Program-made: the position numbers and the translations under genes
Notes under the pieces: generated by a model
What the model was told of the DNA's origin: nothing
The model's database searches: none
What the model saw: the letters and a program-made list of their open reading frames with translations, nothing else
Shown here: positions 15,998 to 24,174 of the stretch, one piece after another
Position numbering within the stretch: the stretch's first letter is position 1
How the letters are laid out: the number at the start of each line of letters is the position of its first letter
NCBI RefSeq assembly: GCF_030866745.1
Contig: NZ_CP133016.1
Coordinates: forward strand, 2,094,001-2,158,000
Direction of reading: 5' to 3'
DNA from: Sphingomonas flavescens
GTDB lineage: Bacteria > Pseudomonadota > Alphaproteobacteria > Sphingomonadales > Sphingomonadaceae
DNA: 64,000 nt

Positions 15998-18900
15998 GTG
16001 AACACGACTTCTAACCGGCGCCAGCTCACATCTGGCATTTCAATCATCGCCATCGCCGCCGCCATGGGCTTCGCAACGCCCGCGAGCGCGCAAGAACAAA
16101 CCGCTAGTCTTCAGGGCCACGTCGAAGGCGCGGCTGCCGGCGCACAGGTTGTCGCGACTGACCAGCTAACCGGCCAGAAGGGCGTCGGCACCGTCGACGC
16201 GCAGGGAAATTACACCATTCTCGGGCTGCGTCCGTCGACCTACTCGGTCGCGGTGGCGGGCAAGGATGCGCAGTCGACGACGCTGCTCGTCGGTCAGACC
16301 GTCACGCTCGATTTCGGCACACCGGCCGCGGCCGCTGCCGCCACCGCTGGGGGGCGCATTGTCGTTACCGGCCGGCGAACCGCGCAGCCGACCCAGGCGC
16401 AGACCGTCGCGACAAACATCACGACCGCGCAGATTGAAAACCTGCCGCAGAACCAGCGCAACTTCCTGAGCTTCGCCGACCTGGCACCAGGCGTCGCGGT
16501 GACTCGCGGCGGCAATGCGCAGCTGCAAGCCGGCGCGCTGTCGTCATCGAATACCAACGTCCTGCTCGACGGGATGAGCTTCAAGAACCCCATCAACCAC
16601 GGTGGTGTGTTTGGGCAGAATTTCGGTCTCGGCAACCCGTTCCCGCAGGTCGCCATTCAGGAATATCAAATCCAGACGCAGAACTTCGGCGCCGAAACCG
16701 GTCAGGCCGGTTCGGCGGTGATTTCCGCCATCACCAAGACCGGCGGCAACAAGATCCATGGCTCGGCCTTCATCCAATGGCAGCCGAAGAGCTTCATCGA
16801 ACAGCCGTATTTCGACAAGAAGGCCGGCCTGAAGAAGCCGCCGTATGACCGGAAGCAATTCGGCGGCGAAATCGGCGGGCCGATCATCCCGGGCAAGCTG
16901 CATTTCTATCTAGCGGCTGAAGGTCTCTCGCAGAAGCTGCCGAGTTCGACCGGCAACGTCCTGCCGATCTTCCCATCAGCGCTGGTCAGCCAGGTGAACG
17001 TCTCCCACAACGGCGACTTCCACCAAGGTCTCTATTTCGGCAAGCTGACCTACTACATGTCGCCGTCCGACACGTTCAACCTGATTGGGTACGTGCGTCG
17101 TGAAAGCAATTTGACCGACATTGCCGGCAACGCGACGGAGAGCCACGGGCGTCACATTCTGACCCGCCAGACGCGCGGTCAGTTCCAGTGGACGCACACC
17201 CAGGGCAATTTCTACAATCAGTTCAACGCCGCATGGGACAAGGGCGAGCAATCCACTCCGCGGGTCACGACGGGTCCTGAATTCGTGCTTTCCAACGGAA
17301 CGGGCACGGACTTTTCCGAAGGTATCCTGACGGGCGCCCACTTCTTCGAGCAAGGCGACAAGCAGCGCTACATCACGCTGAAGAACGATTCGACGCTTCG
17401 CCTCGGCACCAACACTGTGAAGTTTGGCGGGCTGCTGAATTTCATGAGTCTCTCGCGCACGGTCGCGAATGCCTTCGACGGTCGTTATTACTATCCCAAT
17501 CCGGGGCCGTCCGGCACGTTTGATCCCGCGACCAACCAGCCCTATGGCGCGCGCATCAATGTCCAGCCGTCGCCGACGCTCAATGCCAAGAATACGCAAA
17601 TGGGCCTGTATGTGCAGGACGAATGGAAGCCCGATGACCGCTGGACGGTCAACGCCGGCATCCGTTGGGATTACGAGACCAACGATCACAACAACAAGTA
17701 TGTGACCCCGACGGCGATCGCGACCGCGCTCCGCAACTATCAGGGTTGGCAGGCGCGCGGCATCGACCCGAACGATTACATCTCCACGGGCAACAACCGG
17801 AAGGCGGATTGGAAGCGGTTCCAGCCGCGTCTCGGCGTCTCGTACGACGTGCACGGTGACCGCGACTTGATCCTGTTCGGCGGCGCTGGCCGTTACTACG
17901 ATCGGCCGCTGTTCATCGAAGGGGTGATCGAAACGCTCACCAATTCGAACAACATCCGCACCGTGTTCTTCTGCCCGAACGGCGGCGCCAGCCAGGGCAC
18001 TGGCACGGGCGTCGATGCGGCCAATTGCGCACGCTTCACTTCGGCGCTTCGCGATCCGGCGGCGCTTCGTACGCTGGCTGCCTCCCAGAACGGCTCGGGC
18101 GGCGATGTCTTCGTCTTGCCGAACAAGCTCCGGAGCCCATATTCGGATCAGTTCGACATCGGCGTCCGCAAGCGGTTCGGCGACATCACGGCCGAGCTGA
18201 CCTACAGCCACATTGAATCGCACCACATCTTCATGTTCGAGCGGGCGAATTTCTACTCGAACGGCTGGTATTCGCGGCGGCTGACAACGAATTCCACGGG
18301 CGCGGTAATCGGTTGCACCGATGGCGGTATTCAGTGGATCCAGGACTTCACGCCGGGCACGAACTACGCCGCCTGCCCCGCGCAGAACGGGCAGCTTGCC
18401 GGTTTCTCGGGCAAGTTGAACCGCGGCGCGGACAATGGTCGTGCGCGGTACGACGCAATCTACGTGAAGATCGAAAAGCCGTTCACCGACCGCGCCACCT
18501 GGGGCTTCACGCAGGCGCTCACGGTGTCGAATGGCCGCAGCAATGTTGCCCAGGAACTCAACAGCGACGAGTTCTACAACGGCCCGTTCCTCGACAGCTA
18601 CGGCTGGAATCGGGTCAACGGTACGGAGAAGTGGCGGTCGGTTACCTCAGCGACCTTCCGGGCTCCTTACGGTTTCACGCTGTCGGGCCTGCTTACGCTG
18701 ACCTCCGGTCCGTCTTTCGGCAAACTGCTGGCGCCGTGGAACAGCAGCATTCAGCCGCCGGATGGCGCCTGCTGCTACGCCAACTTCGGCGGCGTCTACT
18801 TCCCCAAGAAGGACATCGGCTACAAGCGGCTCGACCTGCGTGTCGCCAAGACCTTCAAGATGCCGTGGGGCCACGAAGCGACGATCGACTTCGCCGCGTT

Positions 18901-19036
18901 CAACGTCTTCAACTGGCTCAACCGCAATTATTCGGCCTGGGGTGCCGGCGCGGGCGACAATCCGCCGCTCAAGGAAAACAGTCAGGTCGGCAACGATCAA
19001 CGCGAGTTCCAGGTGGGCCTCAAGTACAAGTTCTAA
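15998..19036 (+). CDS. TonB-dependent receptor with carboxypeptidase-regulatory-like N-domain (Oar-like)
   Basis: 1012 residues from GTG 15998, chosen because GGGAGAGGGG lies just upstream; an in-frame ATG at 15953 precedes the operator and is unlikely. Order: signal peptide ending ATPASAQ; a carboxypeptidase-regulatory-like beta-sandwich (ASLQGHVEGAAAGAQVVATD...GNYTILGL); TonB box-like RIVVTGRR; plug domain with NVLLDGM; 22-strand barrel ending in the aromatic FQVGLKYKF needed for outer-membrane insertion. Such receptors import ligands using TonB energy. Position in a locus with GH144, GH3 and a GH43-like gene suggests a beta-glucan oligosaccharide ligand. A strong terminator follows at 19054. 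Confidence 0.92.
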   Translation: MNTTSNRRQLTSGISIIAIAAAMGFATPASAQEQTASLQGHVEGAAAGAQVVATDQLTGQKGVGTVDAQGNYTILGLRPSTYSVAVAGKDAQSTTLLVGQTVTLDFGTPAAAAAATAGGRIVVTGRRTAQPTQAQTVATNITTAQIENLPQNQRNFLSFADLAPGVAVTRGGNAQLQAGALSSSNTNVLLDGMSFKNPINHGGVFGQNFGLGNPFPQVAIQEYQIQTQNFGAETGQAGSAVISAITKTGGNKIHGSAFIQWQPKSFIEQPYFDKKAGLKKPPYDRKQFGGEIGGPIIPGKLHFYLAAEGLSQKLPSSTGNVLPIFPSALVSQVNVSHNGDFHQGLYFGKLTYYMSPSDTFNLIGYVRRESNLTDIAGNATESHGRHILTRQTRGQFQWTHTQGNFYNQFNAAWDKGEQSTPRVTTGPEFVLSNGTGTDFSEGILTGAHFFEQGDKQRYITLKNDSTLRLGTNTVKFGGLLNFMSLSRTVANAFDGRYYYPNPGPSGTFDPATNQPYGARINVQPSPTLNAKNTQMGLYVQDEWKPDDRWTVNAGIRWDYETNDHNNKYVTPTAIATALRNYQGWQARGIDPNDYISTGNNRKADWKRFQPRLGVSYDVHGDRDLILFGGAGRYYDRPLFIEGVIETLTNSNNIRTVFFCPNGGASQGTGTGVDAANCARFTSALRDPAALRTLAASQNGSGGDVFVLPNKLRSPYSDQFDIGVRKRFGDITAELTYSHIESHHIFMFERANFYSNGWYSRRLTTNSTGAVIGCTDGGIQWIQDFTPGTNYAACPAQNGQLAGFSGKLNRGADNGRARYDAIYVKIEKPFTDRATWGFTQALTVSNGRSNVAQELNSDEFYNGPFLDSYGWNRVNGTEKWRSVTSATFRAPYGFTLSGLLTLTSGPSFGKLLAPWNSSIQPPDGACCYANFGGVYFPKKDIGYKRLDLRVAKTFKMPWGHEATIDFAAFNVFNWLNRNYSAWGAGAGDNPPLKENSQVGNDQREFQVGLKYKF

Positions 19037-19053
19037 GCGTCCGAAGACGTGGA

Positions 19054-19081
19054 GAGGGAGGCGGAAACGCCTCCCTCTTTT
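19054..19081 (+). terminator. Rho-independent terminator after TonB receptor 1
   Basis: A 10-base perfect stem GAGGGAGGCG / CGCCTCCCTC closes a GAAA tetraloop and is followed by TTTT, 18 bases after the receptor stop. It should separate the receptor from the two downstream genes, which may be expressed at lower level by read-through. Confidence 0.88.
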
Positions 19082-19097
19082 CATGATAGGAGATGGC

Positions 19098-19781
19098 GTG
19101 AGGCCCGCGCTCCATCGAATCGGAAACGAGCAGGCACCCGTCGTTGTCATTGACGGATTCAGCGGCCGGCTCGACGAGATTCTCAACCTCGCCGACGCGC
19201 TGGCGCCCTATCCCGAAATCGCGGGCAGCTATTATCCCGGCGTGCGGCGGGTAATCACCGCGGCGGACCGCGCGAACGACTACGTGGAGAAGAGTTGCGG
19301 CGAGGCTGGGCAATTCATCGCCGGCGCCTTCGATATCGACAAGTTCAAGCTGCTCGAAGCGAGCTTCTCAATCGTGACGACCGATCCCGCCGACCTTTCG
19401 TCTCCACAACGAGCGCCGCATTTCGATTCGCCTGATCCGAAGCATTTCGCCATGCTTCACTATCTGCGCGTTCCCACCGGTTCGGGGACCGCATTCTATC
19501 GGCAGCGGGCGACCGGCATCGAACGCGTAACCGAGCGTAACATCGCGCAATTCGTCACCGCGGCTGAGCGTGATGCCGCTCAGCTCAAAGCGGGGTCGGG
19601 CTACATCAACAGTTCGGATCGATTTTTCGAACAGATCGCGGCATTCGAGGCGATCCCGGATCGCCTGTTGATCTACCAAGGCGGCCTGCTTCATTCGGGT
19701 ATCATTCCCGCGGGCATGAACTTCAGCGCCGATCCGCAACGGGGCCGCCTCACGGCTAATTTCTTCCTGCTTGGACGATAG
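19098..19781 (+). CDS. DUF6445 family protein, putative 2-oxoglutarate/Fe(II)-type oxygenase
   Basis: About 227 residues. GTG 19098 is preferred because AGGAGA lies five bases upstream; ATG 19083, five codons earlier, would sit right on the terminator tail. The sequence matches my recollection of DUF6445, found near TonB receptors and halogenase-like genes. It contains H108-F-D110 (PHFDSPDP) and a distal His199 (GGLLHSGIIP) followed by GRLTANFFL, the HxD...H...R layout of Fe(II)/2-oxoglutarate oxygenases. There is no signal peptide. The catalytic reading is my inference; family identity is moderately sure. Sits nine bases before the GH43-like gene. Confidence 0.66.
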   Translation: MRPALHRIGNEQAPVVVIDGFSGRLDEILNLADALAPYPEIAGSYYPGVRRVITAADRANDYVEKSCGEAGQFIAGAFDIDKFKLLEASFSIVTTDPADLSSPQRAPHFDSPDPKHFAMLHYLRVPTGSGTAFYRQRATGIERVTERNIAQFVTAAERDAAQLKAGSGYINSSDRFFEQIAAFEAIPDRLLIYQGGLLHSGIIPAGMNFSADPQRGRLTANFFLLGR

Positions 19782-19790
19782 GAGAACAAT

Positions 19791-21608
19791 ATGCGCAGCC
19801 CGGTCCTCCTGCTCGTCTCGTCAGCGCTGATTTCAGCAGCTGCCCCCGCGCAGCAGCGCACCTACGCCAATCCCGTCGACGTCGATTACCGCTACAATTT
19901 TGAGCAGATCAACAACGGCGTGTCCTACCGCACCGGCGCCGATCCAGCCGTCGTCAATCACCGTGGTACCTATTACCTCTTCATGACGCTGGCCGACGGC
20001 TATTGGCGCTCGACCGATCTCATCAACTGGCAATTCGTCACGCCGTCGCGCTGGCCGATGCAGAGCATCGTCGCACCCGCCGCCTGGTCGGACGGCGAGC
20101 GCATCATCCTCGAACCCTCGATGATGGAGCCCGGCGCTATCCTGTCTTCCACCGCGCCCGACACTGGCAAGCTGGACTTCTGGGTCCGCAAGATGCCGGA
20201 CAATCCGGGCACTGTGAACAAGGATCCTGAACTGATGAAGCCGGGCGAGATCCCGACCGGTCCGTGGGACCCCGGCCTGTTCAAGGACGATGACGGCCGC
20301 TGGTATCTCTACTGGGGCTCGTCGAACGTCTATCCGATGTTCGGTCAGCGGATCGCATTCGCCGACGGCAAGATGACCTACGAAACCCACGCCGAGCCGA
20401 TGCTTCGCCTGCATCCGGACCTGCACGGGTGGGAGCGCTTCGGGCAGGACCATTGCGCCTGCTGGCAGCCCGGAAAGCCAAGCCCGTCCTACATGGAAGG
20501 CGCCTGGATGACGAAGCATGGCGGTCGCTACTATCTCCAGTACGGCGCGCCGGGCACCGAGTTCAACGTGTACGGCAACGGCGTGTACGTCGGCGAGAAG
20601 CCGCTCGGTCCCTTCACCTACGCCCCCTATAACCCGGTCGCTTATCGCCCCGGCGGATTTGCCGAGGGCGCGGGTCACGGCTCCACCTTTCAGGACAATG
20701 CCGGCAATTGGTGGAACACGGGCACCAGCTGGATCGGCTACAACTGGGGAATGGAACGGCGGATCGTCCTGCACCCCGCCAAATTCTATCCCGACGGACA
20801 AATGGCGGTGTCCACGCGGTTCGGCGATTTTCCGCATTACGCGCCGTCATCGCGGTTCGACGACCCCGACAAACTGTTCACCGGCTGGATGGTGTTGTCC
20901 TACCGCAAGCCGGTCGTCGCTTCCTCGACGAAAGCCGGCTGGGGAACGGCGGCGGTCACCGACGAAGATCCGCGCACCTTTTGGGTCGCGGCGGAGAACA
21001 AGCCCGGCGTGACGCTGACGCTGGACCTCGGCGCGCCGCAGACCGTCCGCGCGCTGCAGGTCAATTTCGCGGATTATCAATCCGGCCGCTTCGCGGATGC
21101 CGCGGACATTTACACTGACTTTGTCATGCAGGCGTCGAACGACGGCAGGACTTGGCAGGAAGTCGCGCGCACCGAAGCTCCGCGGCGCGATCGGCCCAAC
21201 GCCTATTTCGAATTGCGCCAACCGGTGCGGGCTCGTTTCATCCGTTACGTGCACGGCCACGTCGGCGCGGCCAATCTGGCGATCAGCGACATTCGCGTGT
21301 TCGGTAATGCCGACGGCCCGCTGCCTGCCCAACCCGGCGGCCTCGTTGCGCAACGCCACGCGGACGAACGCGATGCGACCATCCGCTGGACCCGCGTGCC
21401 CGGCGCCGTCGGTTACAATATCCGCTTCGGTATCCGGCCCGACCGACTGACGCTGACGCACCAGTTGTGGGCGGACGAGCTCGGCGCAGAGCCCAGCCTC
21501 TCGAAGGAATTGCGGTCGCTCAACAAGGGCGTGCCTTATTGGGTCGCGGTCGAAGCCTTCAATGAAAGCGGCGTTTCGAAGCTCAGCGGCGTCGTCCCGG
21601 TCCGCTAG
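19791..21608 (+). CDS. Secreted GH43-like glycosidase with discoidin and fibronectin-type modules
   Basis: 605 residues with signal peptide (MRSPVLLLVSSALISAAAPA). The N-terminal two-thirds is a five-bladed beta-propeller of GH43 type. Candidate catalytic residues are Asp51 (GADPAVV, base), Asp160 (WDPGLFKDDDG, pKa modulator) and Glu236 (YMEGAW, acid), all in the expected order. Residues about 375-505 form an F5/8 discoidin/CBM32-like module (WGTAAVTDEDPRTFWVAA ... GHVGAANLAISDIRVFG), and the last 100 residues resemble a fibronectin III repeat. GH43 members act on arabinosides, xylosides or galactans, so a side-chain-trimming role on a branched glucan is possible. Strand-convergent with the GH144 gene, sharing CTAG. 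Confidence 0.8.
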   Translation: MRSPVLLLVSSALISAAAPAQQRTYANPVDVDYRYNFEQINNGVSYRTGADPAVVNHRGTYYLFMTLADGYWRSTDLINWQFVTPSRWPMQSIVAPAAWSDGERIILEPSMMEPGAILSSTAPDTGKLDFWVRKMPDNPGTVNKDPELMKPGEIPTGPWDPGLFKDDDGRWYLYWGSSNVYPMFGQRIAFADGKMTYETHAEPMLRLHPDLHGWERFGQDHCACWQPGKPSPSYMEGAWMTKHGGRYYLQYGAPGTEFNVYGNGVYVGEKPLGPFTYAPYNPVAYRPGGFAEGAGHGSTFQDNAGNWWNTGTSWIGYNWGMERRIVLHPAKFYPDGQMAVSTRFGDFPHYAPSSRFDDPDKLFTGWMVLSYRKPVVASSTKAGWGTAAVTDEDPRTFWVAAENKPGVTLTLDLGAPQTVRALQVNFADYQSGRFADAADIYTDFVMQASNDGRTWQEVARTEAPRRDRPNAYFELRQPVRARFIRYVHGHVGAANLAISDIRVFGNADGPLPAQPGGLVAQRHADERDATIRWTRVPGAVGYNIRFGIRPDRLTLTHQLWADELGAEPSLSKELRSLNKGVPYWVAVEAFNESGVSKLSGVVPVR

Positions 21609-23029
21609 GCGAGCCAGCCGCCGGTGAACCCGGCGAGCTTCAGCCCCCTGCGGATCGCGGGCACCTGCCGCATCGTCCGCCACACGAAATCGTCGCGGTA
21701 ATTCGCGGCCTGCAGCAAGATCGGCCCCTGGTCGATGCCGAGATAATCCTTCGCCACCCAGCCGGTCTGCGGATCGACCGTCCCGGTTTCGACCTTCACT
21801 TTGATGTTCCGGAACGTCGGGTTGAACGAGTCGAGGAAGCCGTACTTTTGGTACAGGCCCGGCCACTTCATCATCGCAGCCGCCGCGGGAATGCAGATCT
21901 CGGACGCGAACGGTAATGATCCTAATGCGGCCGTCGGCGCGATCGTGCCGTCGTCGCGGCCATCCGGTTCGGTCATCGGCCCGCGGGCTGAATATCCGAA
22001 GAACTCGCGAATGCCGTCCTTCACCTCCGCCTGGAATGAGCCCGGACCATCACAGGCCGTGAGGCCCCAGATGTCCTTCGAATAGCCGTCCCAACGCATC
22101 GGGTTGGCAATGCAATAGGCACGGTTGGCGTAAGTCGCACGGCGGCTGTTCTCGAAATAATCGAATCCCGCCTCGCGCATTACACGGTCGCGGATACCGC
22201 GGAAGTCGATCCAGATGTGGCTGTACTGGTGTCCGAACAGCGGCGCGAACGCGATCCGGTGCGTCGGCCCGTGGCCGCGCCAGAACGGCTCGTAGGATGC
22301 CGTCCACACACCCCAGCTGTTTGCGGGGACCGGATGCAGCGGCGCGCCGAGCGCGAGGATGTAGATGAACATCCCCTCGTTCATGCCGTCCCAGTGACGG
22401 TCGATCAGCCCGCTCCCCGGGTGCCAGCCCATGGAGAGCGCGCGGCGGCCGTCGGAGCGGAAATGATTCCAGTCGGCGCGCGCGTAGATCTTTTGCGCAA
22501 GCTCGCGGATCTCGCGTTCGGCGGGATGCGCGCCGCTGTAATATTGGCCGGCGAACAGGATGCCCATCAGCAGGATGGTGGTGTCTACGCTCGACAGTTC
22601 GACGTCGCGGAACCGCAGGCCCGTGTCCATGTCGATGAAGTGGTAAAAAAAGCCGGCGTGCCCCGTCGTACCGGTCGGCGCCGGACCCTGCGGCGCGTTC
22701 CAGAAGAAGCGGAGCGTCGTCAGCGTCAGATCGCGCGCTTCGCTGCGCGAGCACCAGCCGCGCTCGACGCCGACGGCGTAGCAGGGGAGGGCGTAGCCGA
22801 CCGACGCGATGCTGCAGAAGGAAGGCGTCGGCCAGCGATCGGGGACGAGGCCGTTCTTGCGGTTGGCCGTATCCCAAAACCAATTGAAGGTACGTCGTTC
22901 GATATCGCCGTAGAATGCTGGCAGGCTTCGGCTGCTGGCTGCAAAAGCGGGTGCCGGCAACGCGGCTCCGGCGGCCGCCGCCAGAGCCGACGCGCCCAGA
23001 AACTCACGGCGATGCAACGGACCGATCAT
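21605..23029 (-). CDS. GH144 family glucan hydrolase (endo-beta-1,2-glucanase family)
   Basis: 474 residues starting at ATG 23029, which overlaps the stop of the LacI gene (ATGA). The N-terminus has a twin-arginine signal (RREFLG then an Ala-rich core ending PAFA), so it is exported folded. The (alpha/alpha)6-barrel pattern RRTFNWFWDTANRKNGLVPDRW...SIASVGYAL and the later YFENSRRATYANRAYCIANP and GYSKDIWGLTACDGP match the group often labelled glucoamylase-like and now GH144, whose characterised members are endo-beta-1,2-glucanases. With GH3 and a TonB receptor close by, degradation of beta-1,2-glucan (cyclic or linear, as made by rhizobia) is a reasonable prediction. Confidence 0.82.
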   Translation of the reverse strand: MIGPLHRREFLGASALAAAAGAALPAPAFAASSRSLPAFYGDIERRTFNWFWDTANRKNGLVPDRWPTPSFCSIASVGYALPCYAVGVERGWCSRSEARDLTLTTLRFFWNAPQGPAPTGTTGHAGFFYHFIDMDTGLRFRDVELSSVDTTILLMGILFAGQYYSGAHPAEREIRELAQKIYARADWNHFRSDGRRALSMGWHPGSGLIDRHWDGMNEGMFIYILALGAPLHPVPANSWGVWTASYEPFWRGHGPTHRIAFAPLFGHQYSHIWIDFRGIRDRVMREAGFDYFENSRRATYANRAYCIANPMRWDGYSKDIWGLTACDGPGSFQAEVKDGIREFFGYSARGPMTEPDGRDDGTIAPTAALGSLPFASEICIPAAAAMMKWPGLYQKYGFLDSFNPTFRNIKVKVETGTVDPQTGWVAKDYLGIDQGPILLQAANYRDDFVWRTMRQVPAIRRGLKLAGFTGGWLA

Positions 23030-24009
23030 TTTTGCGTGGTGCTCCTGACGACGAGTTCGGGTTTGTGCAGCTCGTTATCTTGGTCATCGCCGCCGGCGAG
23101 CACGGCAAGCAACCGCGAGATCGCGCGCTCACCCAATTCGGCAATGCGCACGCGCACGGTCGTCAGGCCAAGGTGCGCCGCCTGCGGGATGTCGTCGAAG
23201 CCGGCGACCAGCACATCCTCGGGCACGCGCCGGCCCGCGGCCTGCAGCGCCTGCATCGCGCCGATCGCCATATTGTCGTTGGCTGCGAAGATCGCGTCGA
23301 ACTCGGCGCCGCGGGCCAGCAGTTGCTCGACCGCGCGCGTGCCGGATTCTTCGTAGAAATCCCCTTCGACGATTTCGAGCGTTGCCGCAGACTCTCCTTC
23401 GACGACTCGAGCAAAGGCGTCGGCGCGCTCCTGCGCGTCGATGTTCCCGGTCGGCCCGGTGATGTGCACCAGCTTGCGGCGTCCGAGGTTGAGGAAATGC
23501 TCGCCCACCATCGCCGCGCCCGCTGCATTGTCGAGGTGGATGCCGGGTCGCTGCGCCGACGGGGCGCGGGTGTTGATCAGCAGGGTTGGCAGTCCTTGCG
23601 GCAACGCCTCAACCAGTTCCTGGTCCTGCACATGCGGCGCCATCAGCAGCAGGCCGTCGACCCGTCCGCGCATCGCCCTAAGCACCTGGTTGCTCCCCGG
23701 CGCATCGCGATGGATGTTGGTGAGCAGCAGGAAATAGCCGTGCTCGCTGGCGACCTCGTCCATGCCGCGCACGACTTCGGAAAAGAATTCGCCGTGGAGC
23801 GCCGGTAAAACGACGCCGAGCGCATTGGTGCGCGAAAGGCTCAGGCTGCGGGCGCCGGCGTGCGGGACGTATCCCAGTTCGCGCGCCGCGGCGTTGACCT
23901 TTTCCTTGGCTTGCTCGCTGACATTTTCGAACCCGTTGAGGACTCGGGAAACCGTGGCGACGGACAATTGCGCGCGTCTGGCAACATCCCGGATCGTCGG
24001 TTGCGGCAT
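23026..24009 (-). CDS. LacI-family transcriptional regulator 1
   Basis: 327 residues from ATG 24009. The helix-turn-helix is PTIRDVARRAQLSVATVSRVLNG at the very N-terminus, followed by a hinge helix (AARELGYVPH) and a type-I periplasmic-binding-protein-like sensor (LGVVLPALHGEFFSEVVRGM...DAIFAANDNMAIGAMQAL). A longer frame from 24108 would overlap the operator and was rejected. It reads away from the GH3 gene across a 165-base gap holding a perfect 20-base operator, and overlaps the GH144 start by four bases. It is probably an autoregulating repressor relieved by a glucan-derived sugar. Confidence 0.92.
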   Translation of the reverse strand: MPQPTIRDVARRAQLSVATVSRVLNGFENVSEQAKEKVNAAARELGYVPHAGARSLSLSRTNALGVVLPALHGEFFSEVVRGMDEVASEHGYFLLLTNIHRDAPGSNQVLRAMRGRVDGLLLMAPHVQDQELVEALPQGLPTLLINTRAPSAQRPGIHLDNAAGAAMVGEHFLNLGRRKLVHITGPTGNIDAQERADAFARVVEGESAATLEIVEGDFYEESGTRAVEQLLARGAEFDAIFAANDNMAIGAMQALQAAGRRVPEDVLVAGFDDIPQAAHLGLTTVRVRIAELGERAISRLLAVLAGGDDQDNELHKPELVVRSTTQK

Positions 24010-24080
24010 CGCGGATTGTTGTGCTGCAATTTCGAGCAAAGTCACGCCTTTGTTAGCGTTGCAAAATCGCGAAGACCGCG

Positions 24081-24100
24081 TCATGTAACCGGTTACATGA
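24081..24100. promoter_or_regulatory. Perfect 20-bp LacI-type operator in the LacI/GH3 divergon
   Basis: TCATGTAACCGGTTACATGA is a perfect palindrome centred on CG, 72 bases before the LacI start and 75 before the GH3 start. Its inner 14 bases are identical to those at 15956-15969 before TonB receptor 1. It is the best candidate binding site for the adjacent LacI-family protein, controlling both divergent transcripts. Confidence 0.82.
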
Positions 24101-24174
24101 GCAGTCAAGCGAGAGAGTTGCTGCTATGGCGTGCCGGCCGCGTCGGTGTGCCGGACCGGGTGGAGGGAGAGTTC

